From assembly GCF_010747475.1 (NCBI RefSeq), contig NZ_VSLZ01000006.1:1-64000 (forward strand): DNA of 64,000 nt. The letters are read 5' to 3'. Shown here in pieces: positions 8,365 to 17,811 of this stretch. Origin of the DNA: Halorussus sp. MSC15.2 (GTDB lineage Archaea; Halobacteriota; Halobacteria; Halobacteriales; Haladaptataceae). The position numbers and the translations under genes were made by a program. Every line of letters starts with the position of its first letter. Positions within the stretch are counted from its first letter, which is position 1. The notes under the pieces were generated by a model that was not told where the DNA came from, ran no database searches, and worked only from the letters and a program-made list of their open reading frames with translations.

Positions 8365-10821
8365 ATGTCTCTCGCAGCAGTCTGGTCGTTCGACGGGACG
8401 CTGGCCGACGAGAGCGGCAACGGCAACGACGGCTCCGGGTCGGTCAGCTACACTGCTGGCAAGCGCGGACAGGCGCTCGTCGGCGACGGCTCCACGGTGA
8501 CCGTTCCGGTCTCGTCGTCCATCGAGAACGTCTTCACCGGCGACGAACTCACCGTCTCGGTCTGGTGGAAGCAGACTAGCCACACCGACAGCGACGACTG
8601 GGGGGACATCCTCGAATACACCGACGTCGACGGGGCTTCCCGCCGCCTCGAACGCGGCGACGCCAACGCTAGTAGTGAAGCGGACTTCTGGTGTAACTTC
8701 GGCGAGGCCTCCAACCGGATATCCGCGACCGGACTGGGCGTGGGGAGCGGCGAGTGGTTCCACCTCGTCGTCCGGCGCACCTCGTCCGAGCGGAGCGCGT
8801 GGGTGAACGGTTCGAAGGTCGTCTCTGAGTCCGTCTCGGGGTCGGTCGTCGGCATCGACGCGAGCAACGACCTCCGCATCAATTACCACGCGTCCGGGAG
8901 CGACGTCGGCGAGACTCGACTGTACGACCGCGCGCTCTCGGAGCAGGAGATACAACAGCTCAGTCGCGCACCCGTCGGCCAGTGGAAGCTCAACGGGACG
9001 GCGACCGACAACACTGTATACGGCAACGACGGCACGGTGTACAACGGTGCCGCCCCGACGGACGACACCGTCCTCAACCGCAAGTGCTACACCTTCGACG
9101 GGAGCGACGACCACGTCGAGGTACCATACGACGACGCGTTCGACGTGACCGAGGAGCTCACGATGAGCGCGTGGGTCCGCTCGGACGTAGACCCCGACCA
9201 GACCGCCGACAACGACTGGCGGGGCATCTGTAGTCGGGTGAGTTCGCCGTACCGCCTGCTGCTGGAGGAGGGTGGAAAGTTCTCCGGGAGCGTCTACGTC
9301 GGTGGTACCCGACTAAAAATCGACGCGCCGTCGAGTTACTTCAGCGTCGGGGCGTGGCACCACGTCGTCTACACTCACGTCGCAACGACCGGCGAAGCCG
9401 AAATCTACGTCGACGGCGAACTCGCCAACTCGAAGACGTTCACCACGACGGGGACCATCGACACGAACACCAGCCACTGGCAGATTTCCGAGGACGGGAC
9501 CCACTGGAACGGCGAAATCAGCGACGTTCGCCTGTACGCGACCGCGCTCTCGAGCGAAGCGGTCCGTCAACTCTACGAAAACCGCGCGACGCTCGACGAC
9601 CGCGGGAGCCTCTACGGACACGAACTGGTAGAACGCCCGGTTCGCCGGGGAGCAGACTGCGCGAGATACGTCTCGGTCGGCAGTACCGCCGAGGTGGCCG
9701 CTCTCCGCGACGGAACCGACGTGTACGTCAACAGCGCGAAACGGACGACCCTGAACGCACAGGGCACGGCCTCGCTGTCGGTGTCCGACGGAGACATCGT
9801 CTCGGCGGACGAACCGCTCTACTCCGGGAATCAGGTTCCGGGCGTCCCCGTCGGCTGGGAGGGAACTCGGTTCGCGTGGCGGAACAACCGGCACGGACCG
9901 ATAACTGCCCACGTCTACGCGACTCGCAACGATGCGACGGTCGAAGTCTACCAGACGTCGAACGACCCGGACAACCCTGCTACGACGACGACCGTCGCGG
10001 CCCACGCTCACGTCACCGTCTCGACCGGCGACGACGACGACCAGTGGATACTCGAAAGCGACGAACCCGTGGTCGTCTTCCTCGAACCGGGCGCCGACTA
10101 CCGGCCGCTCTATCCCGCGAACACCGAGATTACCGGCGTCCCCGGCGGTGGCATGCGCGTCGTCGCCGTCGAGGACTCCACGTCGGTCACTGCCTACGCG
10201 TCGGACGGGTCCTCCAGTTCGACCACGCTGAACCGCGGCGAGTACTGGAGGCCCTACAGCAACAGCCAGTACGACGGCGTCGCGGTGAATCTGGTCGCGG
10301 ACGGACCCGTCACCTGCGGGACGCAGGCCGACGGTGACGGCAGTGACATGACGACGTTCTTCGGTCGGCGCGGATTCGCCACCGAGTACGTCCTGCCGGT
10401 CGGCGCGGAGTTCGTCACGTTCGCGGGTCTCGAAGAGAACGCGACCGTGGACGTGTACGACCCGTCTGGGTCGAGTCTCGATAGCAAGACGGTCGGCGGC
10501 GGGTCGAGTTCGAACGACGACGTGCCGACCTACCTCCAGATAGACGAGGGCAACGTCTCGTACGCGCTGGACGCCGGGACGAAGTTCGTCTGTTCAGCCC
10601 CGCAATGGGCGATGTTCGAGAACCGCACGAGTAACGACGAGACGACGTTCTTCGGGTCGTCGCCCGGCGAGAATCACTACATCGCCCCTACGCGCCTGCC
10701 GACCGCCGAGGGCGTCGTCGAGGCCGAGGCGTTCGACGAGACCCAGTTCGGCCCTTCGACGGCACTGGCCCGCGACCGCCCCGACGGCCTCGAAATCGGT
10801 GGTGAGTTGCATGAACTGTAA
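8365..10821 (+). CDS. Giant tail-associated adhesin with two LamG/concanavalin-like domains
   Basis: 818 residues. Two LamG-like sandwiches are visible: residues about 3-200 (AVWSFDGTLADESGNGNDG, later ETRLYDRALSEQEIQQL) and about 208-410 (GQWKLNGTATDNTVYGNDG, CYTFDGSDDHVEV, WHHVVYTH, DVRLYATALSSEAVRQL). The sequence W-x-F/L-D/N-G...GNDG, FDGSDDxV and RxYxxALSxxEI are hallmarks of this glycan-binding fold. Residues about 430-790 are a beta-rich region without a recognised family. No signal peptide is present, which fits a virion or tail component rather than a secreted host protein. The likely role is receptor (glycan) binding. Confidence 0.7.
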   Translation: MSLAAVWSFDGTLADESGNGNDGSGSVSYTAGKRGQALVGDGSTVTVPVSSSIENVFTGDELTVSVWWKQTSHTDSDDWGDILEYTDVDGASRRLERGDANASSEADFWCNFGEASNRISATGLGVGSGEWFHLVVRRTSSERSAWVNGSKVVSESVSGSVVGIDASNDLRINYHASGSDVGETRLYDRALSEQEIQQLSRAPVGQWKLNGTATDNTVYGNDGTVYNGAAPTDDTVLNRKCYTFDGSDDHVEVPYDDAFDVTEELTMSAWVRSDVDPDQTADNDWRGICSRVSSPYRLLLEEGGKFSGSVYVGGTRLKIDAPSSYFSVGAWHHVVYTHVATTGEAEIYVDGELANSKTFTTTGTIDTNTSHWQISEDGTHWNGEISDVRLYATALSSEAVRQLYENRATLDDRGSLYGHELVERPVRRGADCARYVSVGSTAEVAALRDGTDVYVNSAKRTTLNAQGTASLSVSDGDIVSADEPLYSGNQVPGVPVGWEGTRFAWRNNRHGPITAHVYATRNDATVEVYQTSNDPDNPATTTTVAAHAHVTVSTGDDDDQWILESDEPVVVFLEPGADYRPLYPANTEITGVPGGGMRVVAVEDSTSVTAYASDGSSSSTTLNRGEYWRPYSNSQYDGVAVNLVADGPVTCGTQADGDGSDMTTFFGRRGFATEYVLPVGAEFVTFAGLEENATVDVYDPSGSSLDSKTVGGGSSSNDDVPTYLQIDEGNVSYALDAGTKFVCSAPQWAMFENRTSNDETTFFGSSPGENHYIAPTRLPTAEGVVEAEAFDETQFGPSTALARDRPDGLEIGGELHEL

Positions 10822-10833
10822 CGGAGGTCGGCC

Positions 10834-13215
10834 GTGACGCTCGTCACCCAGTGGACGTTCGACGGCGACCTGCGGGACCGCTCGGGGTACGACCACCACC
10901 TCTCCGGGTCGGTGACGTACGCCGAGGGCAAGACCGGGCGGGCGCTCGTCAGCGCGGGCAACGCGCTCGACGTACCCATGACGAGCGAGATAGAAGGCGT
11001 CTTCTCCGGCAACGAACTGACCGTTGCGGCCCGACTGCGCATCGACGAGTCGAGCAAGCAGTGGAACGACGTCCTCCGGTACGACGACGAGACGGGACAG
11101 GAGCGCCGACTGGAACGGGGCGACGCCGACGCGAACACCGGCCGCGCCGACTACTGTAACAACGTCGGCTTCGCGGACACTACCACGAAACTGTCCGACC
11201 ACAACGTCGGCCCGGCCGGCGAGTGGTACTCGCTCGTCGTCCGCCGCCTCCCGGACCGGGTCGAGGTCTGGATAGACGGGACGAAAGTGGACGCCGGGAG
11301 CGTTTCGGGTTCGATTCCGACGATTTCCGGCGGACTGCGGATTGACGAGGAGGACAACGACACCCGCATCGACGAGATTCGGCTGTACGACCACGCCGTC
11401 TCGACCGCCGAAATTCAGCGATTCGCCCGCGGCGCGGTGGGTCGCTGGAAGTGTTCGGACCTCGTGGAACCCATCGACAACATCTACGACTCCGAGAATC
11501 TCGGCTCGCAGTGGACCATCGTGACCCACGGAAACGGGACCGCGACGCTCTCGGCCACGGACGACGACACCGCACCTAGCGCGCCCGAGAGTACGACGAA
11601 ACTCGTCGCGGAGAAAGAGACTACGGGCGACGACCCCGACACCAGCGGCGGCGACAAGGTGTGGCACGGAGACTACAAGAAGGGCGCGGACAGCGTCACC
11701 GCTTCTGCGGGTGACACGTTCACCTTCTCGGGGTGGTACCGCTTAACCGACTCCACGGGAGACCCGCGAAACCTCAGATGTGACCTCTACGCGACCGACG
11801 AGTCGTGGAACAACTACTCGACCGATGGCACGGTTCGATTGGAAGCCGACAGCACGTGGCATCGCTTCGAGAACACGGTCGAACTCACCGAAGACAAGGA
11901 GGTCACGCCGTCGTGGCAGTGGAGCTACGACTACGGCTACCAGAAACTGGAACTGTGCGGACTACAGGTCCAGTACGCCACGGCACCGTCCGACGAGTTC
12001 GTGCAGGGAAAGGGGTCCCGTCCGGGAACCGCCCCCGACAGCACCGGTCACGGCCACGACGGCGACCCGACCGGAGTCGCGCAGGCCGAGGGGAGCGCCC
12101 TCGGGCGGACCTGCGCGTCGTTCGACGGCCATGACGACGAGATTGTCCTCCCCTCGCTCGGCGTGTCGGGCGACCGGTCGCTGACGCTGACGGCGTGGCT
12201 CCGCGTAGATGCGGACGCCGGGACGAACAACAACGTCTTCGGGTTCGGCGGCCGCAACGGAGGTGACACCTTCTCTCTGCGGACCGACGGTGACGGGGCG
12301 TTCAAATTCTACTTCTGGGACGACGACCTCGTCGCGACCACGTCGAACTACTACGGGTCGTGGGTCCACGTCGCCGCCCGGTACGACGCCGACGCCGGGG
12401 AACGCACGGTGTTCGTGGACGGCCAGCAGGTCGCCTCGGACGCGCCCGCGACGCCGAACTTCGTGGACGCCGACTACAGCATCGGCGGCTTCAACGGAGA
12501 GGCGTTCGATGGAATGCTCGCGGACGTGCGCCTGTACGCGACCGCGCTGTCGACCGACGAGATACGCCACGTCCACGAGAATCGCGCGCGCCTCGACCAC
12601 AACGGAACGCTCCACGCTCACGAGTTCGTGGAGTTCGACGAGCGACTGATGGTCGAGGACGAGACGTTCACGTGCGACCAGCACGACCGCAGCGCTCTCG
12701 GCACGGTCACGCCGAGAGACACTGACGCCAGCGACTGGGAAGAGGGAGACGACACGCTCGGCAATATTGCCATCGTCGGCGAAGCCGAGATAACCGACAC
12801 CACCTACGTTCCGGCGTCGTTCGAGTACACGAAGGTGAACGACGACGAGGGGTTCACCACCTCGTGGTCCGGCGGCGTCGTCTCGCCCGAGGGCTGGCAG
12901 ACCGGCTGGAACGAGTTCTACGTCCCGGTCAGCGACGCCGACTACCTGAGTCCGGCGAGCGCGCCGTGGGAGAACATGGACCGGCTACAGCTCTACCGAA
13001 CGGGACCGAACGCGGGCGACTCGAACCAGACCATCCGGTTACGCGACCTTCGGCTGGTGAAGACCCCCGACGCCGCGGACTCGGGCGCGCTCGCAGTCGA
13101 CGCTGACGGTGTGGTGACCGCCGTCGAGTTCGACGAGACGACGGCGCTGAGTGGCTCGACGGTCGCCGAAGACGCTCCGACGCGACTCTCCGTCGGCCGA
13201 CTGGACGAGTGCTGA
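10834..13215 (+). CDS. Second giant adhesin with LamG domains
   Basis: 793 residues, GTG start at 10834 supported by a ggagg ribosome binding site about eight bases upstream. It is paralogous to the preceding gene: the first LamG domain at about 1-200 (TQWTFDGDLRDRSGYDHHLSG, IDEIRLYDHAVSTAEIQRFARG) and another at about 385-590 (SFDGHDDEIVLP, WVHVAARYDADAG, DVRLYATALSTDEIRHV). Between them (about 210-370) lies a carbohydrate-binding-module-like sandwich (DTFTFSGWYRLTD). The C-terminal 190 residues form another beta-rich region ending in a short conserved tail (FDETTALSGSTVAEDAP) that matches the end of the upstream paralogue (FDETQFGPSTALARDRP). That shared tail may be a trimerisation or attachment point. 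Confidence 0.7.
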   Translation: MTLVTQWTFDGDLRDRSGYDHHLSGSVTYAEGKTGRALVSAGNALDVPMTSEIEGVFSGNELTVAARLRIDESSKQWNDVLRYDDETGQERRLERGDADANTGRADYCNNVGFADTTTKLSDHNVGPAGEWYSLVVRRLPDRVEVWIDGTKVDAGSVSGSIPTISGGLRIDEEDNDTRIDEIRLYDHAVSTAEIQRFARGAVGRWKCSDLVEPIDNIYDSENLGSQWTIVTHGNGTATLSATDDDTAPSAPESTTKLVAEKETTGDDPDTSGGDKVWHGDYKKGADSVTASAGDTFTFSGWYRLTDSTGDPRNLRCDLYATDESWNNYSTDGTVRLEADSTWHRFENTVELTEDKEVTPSWQWSYDYGYQKLELCGLQVQYATAPSDEFVQGKGSRPGTAPDSTGHGHDGDPTGVAQAEGSALGRTCASFDGHDDEIVLPSLGVSGDRSLTLTAWLRVDADAGTNNNVFGFGGRNGGDTFSLRTDGDGAFKFYFWDDDLVATTSNYYGSWVHVAARYDADAGERTVFVDGQQVASDAPATPNFVDADYSIGGFNGEAFDGMLADVRLYATALSTDEIRHVHENRARLDHNGTLHAHEFVEFDERLMVEDETFTCDQHDRSALGTVTPRDTDASDWEEGDDTLGNIAIVGEAEITDTTYVPASFEYTKVNDDEGFTTSWSGGVVSPEGWQTGWNEFYVPVSDADYLSPASAPWENMDRLQLYRTGPNAGDSNQTIRLRDLRLVKTPDAADSGALAVDADGVVTAVEFDETTALSGSTVAEDAPTRLSVGRLDEC

Positions 13216-13246
13216 ACCGCTTTCTGACGTTTTACGAGACACGACA

Positions 13247-14557
13247 ATGACACGCAAACGACGACACGAACGCGAGGACGCCGAGCGCCGCGGGGCCCAG
13301 TCACGGCTTCGCTCCGTCGCAGACCACTTCCACGGACGAACCGGGACACTGTTCGACCGGGCAACCGCCGTGGCGGACGTGGCGGCGGCTATCGGCGTCG
13401 AGGAGGCACAGGCCAGCGAATACGTCGGCCGCGTCGCCGGCGACCGGGTAGACCCCGTGGTCGCCGTTCCGACCGAGACCGGTACCTTCGTCGGCGTCCT
13501 CGACTATCACGAGGGCGACGGCTGGTACGGCTACACCGACTATCACGACCTGCGAGGCCCGCACCGTCGCGGGGTTTGCGCCCGGTGCGTCCGCGAGGCG
13601 GTCGGTGACGCCGAACCATACGCCGTGACCATCGACGTGGACCGGCCGTGGGAGGACCTCGGACGTGACCTCGAAACCCACTTCAGGACCGCTCATCCGA
13701 GCGTCGAGACGGGGTCGGTGCCCGTCGAGACTGGTGCGGTTCTGCGCTCGCGCACGACGGTCGGCGGGAATCGGGTGTGGCACACCGGCAACGACGGTAC
13801 TGGCTCCGGCTTCGAAGCCGTGGCGGTCGATGGCCTCGACGGAGCGACGCTGAACCGTCGGCACACGAGCGACGTCGGTCGGCACCTCGACCGGAACCGT
13901 CTCGGCCTGAAGCTGTGGTACCGCTTCGACCTCGGGACGGGCGGTAGCGTCTCGGACTTCTCCCAGCACGGCGCGACTGGAAACAGGAAGGGAACGACGT
14001 GGACGTCCGGTCGCACCGGGAGCGCGCTGTCGTTCGACGGGAGCGACGACCGGGTCGCGGTCAACGACAACCTCGTGTACAATCAGTCCGGCGAACTCGA
14101 CAACTTCACCGTGATGTGCTGGATGAAGACGACCAGTAGTGCCGAGATGTCTCTCGTCGCGTGGGACCGCAGCGAGTACTACCGGTTCGGTATGGATAGC
14201 GGCGGCCCGGCACTGAAGTTGACCAACGAGGGGGACTGGACGTACGACCACACGCCCGGCGGGTCGATAAACGACGGAAGTTGGCACCACGTCGCCGCAA
14301 GGTACGACCACGAGACGGGGGACTCGACGCTGTACGTGGACGGGTCACAGTTCGCTCAGACCTCGGCGTTCGGCGACGGCACGTCTATCGGGACAGGGGC
14401 GACGCGGTACGGCATGGTCGGCGTCGGGTCGGAGGCGTCGTCGCCTGACTCCGACCGGAACAGCAACTACTTCTCCGGAACGATAGACGAGGTACGTGTC
14501 TACCATCGCGCACTCTCGGGGAACGAGATTCAGGACATCTATCGGGGGGTCGCGTGA
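13247..14557 (+). CDS. Modular fibre A: HTH-like + zinc-finger anchor fused to LamG tip
   Basis: 436 residues from ATG at 13247. Residues 1-70 look like a winged-helix-like region (VAAAIGVEEAQASEYVGRV). Residues 83-150 hold a GWYGYTDYHDLRGPHRRGV segment followed by C111-x2-C114 and H145-x4-H150, a possible zinc site. Residues 160-215 carry fibre-like motifs (ETGAVLRSRTTVGGNRVW, VDGLDGATLNRR). The C-terminus (about 223-436) is one LamG domain (FDGSDDRVAV, WHHVAARYDHETG, IDEVRVYHRALSGNEIQDI). The same anchor occurs in the next two full genes with other tips. The last A of its TGA is the first base of the next ATG. Confidence 0.7.
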   Translation: MTRKRRHEREDAERRGAQSRLRSVADHFHGRTGTLFDRATAVADVAAAIGVEEAQASEYVGRVAGDRVDPVVAVPTETGTFVGVLDYHEGDGWYGYTDYHDLRGPHRRGVCARCVREAVGDAEPYAVTIDVDRPWEDLGRDLETHFRTAHPSVETGSVPVETGAVLRSRTTVGGNRVWHTGNDGTGSGFEAVAVDGLDGATLNRRHTSDVGRHLDRNRLGLKLWYRFDLGTGGSVSDFSQHGATGNRKGTTWTSGRTGSALSFDGSDDRVAVNDNLVYNQSGELDNFTVMCWMKTTSSAEMSLVAWDRSEYYRFGMDSGGPALKLTNEGDWTYDHTPGGSINDGSWHHVAARYDHETGDSTLYVDGSQFAQTSAFGDGTSIGTGATRYGMVGVGSEASSPDSDRNSNYFSGTIDEVRVYHRALSGNEIQDIYRGVA

Positions 14558-15831
14558 TGGACGCCGACGCGCTTCGACGGGTCGCTGACTGGTTTCACGA
14601 CCGGGAAGGCACCTTTCGTCCGCGAACCGGGGCGGTGTCCGCCATCGCGCGTAAACTCGACGTGGACGCGACGAGGGCGAGCAAACTGGTCGCCGGCCTG
14701 ACTGGCGACGACGTGGACCCCGTAATAGCGGTCCGCACGCACGAAGAGACGTTCGTCGGAATCCTCGACTACCGTGAAGGCGATGGCTGGTACGGTTACA
14801 CCGACTACCACGACCTGCGAGGCCCGCACCGCCGCGGCGTCTGCGCTCAGTGCGTCCACGAGGCGACGACCGACGAGGATGTTCGCACCGTCACCACCAC
14901 GAATGAGGACTGGGACGCTCTCGAAGCGGAACTCGGCGACCACTACGAGCGGGCACATCCGGACGTCGCGCCCGAAACTGTCAACGTCGAGACGGGCGCA
15001 ATTCTGCGCTCGCGCACGACCGTCGGTGGGAACCGGGTGTGGCACACCGGAAACGACGGTGCCGGGTCGGGATTCGGCGCGGCCAGCGTCGATGGCCTCG
15101 ACGGGGCGACGCTGAACCGCCGCCACTCCAGCGACGTGGACCGCCACCTCGACCTGAACCGACTCGGACTCCGGGCGTGGTATCGATTCGACCGCGGTTC
15201 GGGCGGGACGCTGTACGACTACGTGAACGTCGGTAGCAACCGAAACGGCGAACTCCGCGGTCCTACGTGGGTCTCGGGGCGAAACGGCGGGTCAGCGCTC
15301 TCGTTCGACGGGAGCGATGATTACGTGGCTCTCCGGGACTCTTACGCGACGAGCGGCGCACTCGACGAGTTCACCGTCTGTGTGTGGTATCGGTCCAGCG
15401 CGTCGAGTCCGACCTGGTCGTTCTACGACTTCGACCGCTCGGAGTACTTCCAGTTCGGCTTCGACAGCGGGGGCGGTGGCGACATCCAATTCGCCACGAC
15501 GGACCCGGGTAACTCGCAGGACGACATGTACACGTCCGGAACCTCGTGGAACGACGGAAGCTGGCACCTCGCCTGCGCAGTGTACGACGGGACGGACAAG
15601 TACATCTACGTGGACGGGTCCGTGGAAGGGGGCAAGTCCGGCCCGCACAACGGAGCGGCTATCGGCACGGGGGTGACTCGGTACGGCTACGTCGGTGCCG
15701 GCTCCGAGTCGAACTCGTTCGACGGTAACCGGAACAACAACAACTTCGAGGGCGACATCGACGAGGTTCGGTTCTACACGCGAGCGCTCTCGGGTAGCGA
15801 AATACGGGCCATCTACGACGGCGTCGCGTGA
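14557..15831 (+). CDS. Modular fibre B: same zinc-finger anchor, LamG tip
   Basis: 424 residues from ATG 14557 (TGATG coupling with fibre A). The first ~200 residues are closely related to fibre A over the anchor (GDGWYGYTDYHDLRGPHRRGV identical; C96-x2-C99 and H129-x4-H134). At DNA level the segment 14785-14840 is nearly identical to 13520-13575. The LamG tip (about 205-424) has diverged more: FDGSDDYVAL, SWHLACAVYDGTD, IDEVRFYTRALSGSEIRAI. This pattern of a conserved root and faster-evolving tip fits receptor-binding proteins. No signal peptide or membrane segment is present. Confidence 0.7.
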   Translation: MDADALRRVADWFHDREGTFRPRTGAVSAIARKLDVDATRASKLVAGLTGDDVDPVIAVRTHEETFVGILDYREGDGWYGYTDYHDLRGPHRRGVCAQCVHEATTDEDVRTVTTTNEDWDALEAELGDHYERAHPDVAPETVNVETGAILRSRTTVGGNRVWHTGNDGAGSGFGAASVDGLDGATLNRRHSSDVDRHLDLNRLGLRAWYRFDRGSGGTLYDYVNVGSNRNGELRGPTWVSGRNGGSALSFDGSDDYVALRDSYATSGALDEFTVCVWYRSSASSPTWSFYDFDRSEYFQFGFDSGGGGDIQFATTDPGNSQDDMYTSGTSWNDGSWHLACAVYDGTDKYIYVDGSVEGGKSGPHNGAAIGTGVTRYGYVGAGSESNSFDGNRNNNNFEGDIDEVRFYTRALSGSEIRAIYDGVA

Positions 15832-15958
15832 CCCCCGACGAAAACTGGTATTATATCGACACCTCCTACGAGTGTAATGCAGGTGATACGTAAGCTCCGC
15901 CTGCGGACGGTCCTCGGCGAGTCTGCGACACCACGTTACTCACGACAGGAGCGATAGT

Positions 15959-16228
15959 ATGGACCAAACTCGACTCCGAAACGCCACCGACGCGGCCAGC
16001 GTCACTATCGACAGGTTGGTCGTCACGTCGTGGTACGACGGTCACGGCGTCGCCGGAGATTACAGTCACAACGTAACTGTCACTCTCACGAACGGGTGGC
16101 ACTCGTTCCGCGTTCGATACGAGGAAGGCAGTCGTGGCGACGGTGTTTCGGTCGCGTGGCAGACGCCGAGTGACTCCTCCTACTCGGTCATACATCACTC
16201 AGTTCAGAATCGGTCAGACGTAACATGA
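15959..16228 (+). pseudogene. PA14-like fibre tip fragment without its anchor
   Basis: 89 residues, beginning abruptly. The segment VTLTNGWHSFRVRYEEGSRGDGVSVAWQTP (only LTxGWHxFRVxYEE and VAWxxP are diagnostic) resembles the end of a PA14 glycan-binding domain. There is no anchor module like that of the flanking genes, and bases 15832-15958 contain no good coding frame. This looks like the leftover tip of a fibre gene whose 5' part was lost. Its stop still overlaps the ATG of fibre C (ATGA). It could alternatively be expressed as a free small tip protein. Confidence 0.5.
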
Positions 16229-17262
16229 CGCAACTCGACGCATCAAAAGTACTCGAACGAGCTGAATCGGAGCGCAAACACGTCCGGTCGTTGCTGCGAG
16301 ACGCGGCGACCGTATTCCACGAGCGGGAAGGCGAGCTGTTCCCCCGGTCGGACGCCGTCTCGCTACTGGCGGAGGAACTCGACGTGACCCGCGACACCGC
16401 CGACAGAGCGGTGAGCGGTCTCGTCGGCGACACCGTCGACCCGGTCGTACAGCTGTCGGCTGACGGCGAACACACCGTCGGCGTCATCGACTACCACGAA
16501 CACGAGTTCTGGTACGGCTACACCGACTATCACGACGTGTTCGGACGGCGTAAGAAGGGCGTTTGCGGCCAGTGCGTTCGGGAGGCCGCCACCGACAACG
16601 AGGTGACGTACGTCGCCGAGGGCGAAGGCCGGCTCACCGACGGCGCGAGTTGGGACGACATCGAAGCACAACTCACGACGCACTTCGAGCGCGCCCATCC
16701 CGGAGTCGAGGCCGTCGACGTCCAGACGGGCGCGACCCTCGCCTCCGGTTCGACCATCGCTGGCAACGCCATCATCCACGCTGGCAACGCCTCTTCGAAG
16801 GCGAACGCCGACATGGTGGACGGGATGCACGCCAGCGACCTCGCACCGACCCACGACGACGGCTCTACGAAGTGCCACATCGTCGCTACCGAGCGGTTCG
16901 GTGCCGAAGGGTCCTCGACCACGAACACCAGTTACGCGACCATCGCAGGCTCGGACCTGACGTTCAACCCCGACGACTACAGGGACGCCGACGGGAACCT
17001 CTACTGTCGTTTCTACGCCCACCTCAAACACGGCAACAACTCCGGGACGACGTACGCTCGAATGTACCGCCAGAACGCCGCAAGCGCGGTTTCGGGCACG
17101 CAGGTGTCCGTGAGCGCGAGCGACGGCTGGGGAAAAGGTGACTCCGGCTGGGTCAACTTCGGTGACTCTGGCTACGAGTCGTACCACGTTCAGCTCAAAT
17201 CGAGCGACGGCGAGCCCGTCTCGTACAACTCCATCATCCTCCAACTGGGGGTGCCAGCCTAA
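16225..17262 (+). CDS. Modular fibre C: zinc-finger anchor with a different beta-sandwich tip
   Basis: 345 residues. The anchor module is again present: HTH-like region about 20-70, FWYGYTDYHDVFGRRKKGV, C114-x2-C117 and H153-x4-H158, then the fibre motif QTGATLASGSTIAGN and MVDGMHASDLAPTHDDGST. The tip (about 205-345) is not LamG but an unrelated beta-rich domain ending in SYNSIILQLGVPA. The TAA stop shares a base with the next ATG (17262). This gene shows that one anchor can be fitted with unrelated binding domains. Confidence 0.7.
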   Translation: MTQLDASKVLERAESERKHVRSLLRDAATVFHEREGELFPRSDAVSLLAEELDVTRDTADRAVSGLVGDTVDPVVQLSADGEHTVGVIDYHEHEFWYGYTDYHDVFGRRKKGVCGQCVREAATDNEVTYVAEGEGRLTDGASWDDIEAQLTTHFERAHPGVEAVDVQTGATLASGSTIAGNAIIHAGNASSKANADMVDGMHASDLAPTHDDGSTKCHIVATERFGAEGSSTTNTSYATIAGSDLTFNPDDYRDADGNLYCRFYAHLKHGNNSGTTYARMYRQNAASAVSGTQVSVSASDGWGKGDSGWVNFGDSGYESYHVQLKSSDGEPVSYNSIILQLGVPA

Positions 17263-17810
17263 TGACCACAGACGTAATCATAGAAGACGCGACGCCAGAA
17301 GAAGTCGACGAACTCGCTGACGACGGCGAGTGGTACCTCTCGCCCGCGATGCCCCGAGAGGTCCAACGAGTCGCGCAGGCGATGTCCGACGCCGGCGAAG
17401 ACGACGAAAGCATCGGGCAACTGGTCCGCCACCACTTCAAGGACTACGGCGAGGACCGGGGGCTCGGCCTGTTGCTAATCCGCCACTCCGAGGAGCCCGG
17501 CATCTATGGTGCGATCGCGCTCGTTCCCAACACGGAGTACTTCACCGACCTCAACGACCACGACTTCCTCGTCGTGGACGACTACCAGTGTCACGTCCGG
17601 TCCTACGAAGTCCCCGATGCCCCAGAGTTCCTCGACGTGCTAGACGAGGAGCTCCTCAAACGCGGCTGGATGGAAATCGTCGTAAGTGAGAAGCTCACGT
17701 CGTTCGAGGATGCTATCTCCGAGCACGACCAATTCCATTCCAACGGCGTTTCCGTAGAGTGGGAGCTGGCCGAATCCAACCGTTCGACCCTGTACTACTG
17801 GAGCCAATAA
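17262..17810 (+). CDS. Unknown acidic protein in the fibre-glycan operon
   Basis: 182 residues, TAATG-coupled to fibre C. No recognised family. The N-terminus has DEWYLSPAMPREVQRV-like sequence (actual GEWYLSPAMP), then a globular middle with GLGLLLIRHSEEPGIYG and a conserved-looking LVPNTEYFTDL, and a WELAESNRSTLYYWSQ end. It contains one Cys and no membrane segment. Its position between fibres and glycosyltransferases makes a role in fibre assembly or modification plausible, but this is inference. Confidence 0.6.
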   Translation: MTTDVIIEDATPEEVDELADDGEWYLSPAMPREVQRVAQAMSDAGEDDESIGQLVRHHFKDYGEDRGLGLLLIRHSEEPGIYGAIALVPNTEYFTDLNDHDFLVVDDYQCHVRSYEVPDAPEFLDVLDEELLKRGWMEIVVSEKLTSFEDAISEHDQFHSNGVSVEWELAESNRSTLYYWSQ

Positions 17811-17811
17811 C

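Noticed and set aside
1-17262. Extracellular contractile injection system or tailocin
   Set aside because: Baseplate order fits these too, but sheath, tube, AAA ATPase, head and terminase genes would lie outside the window, so the choice cannot be made here.
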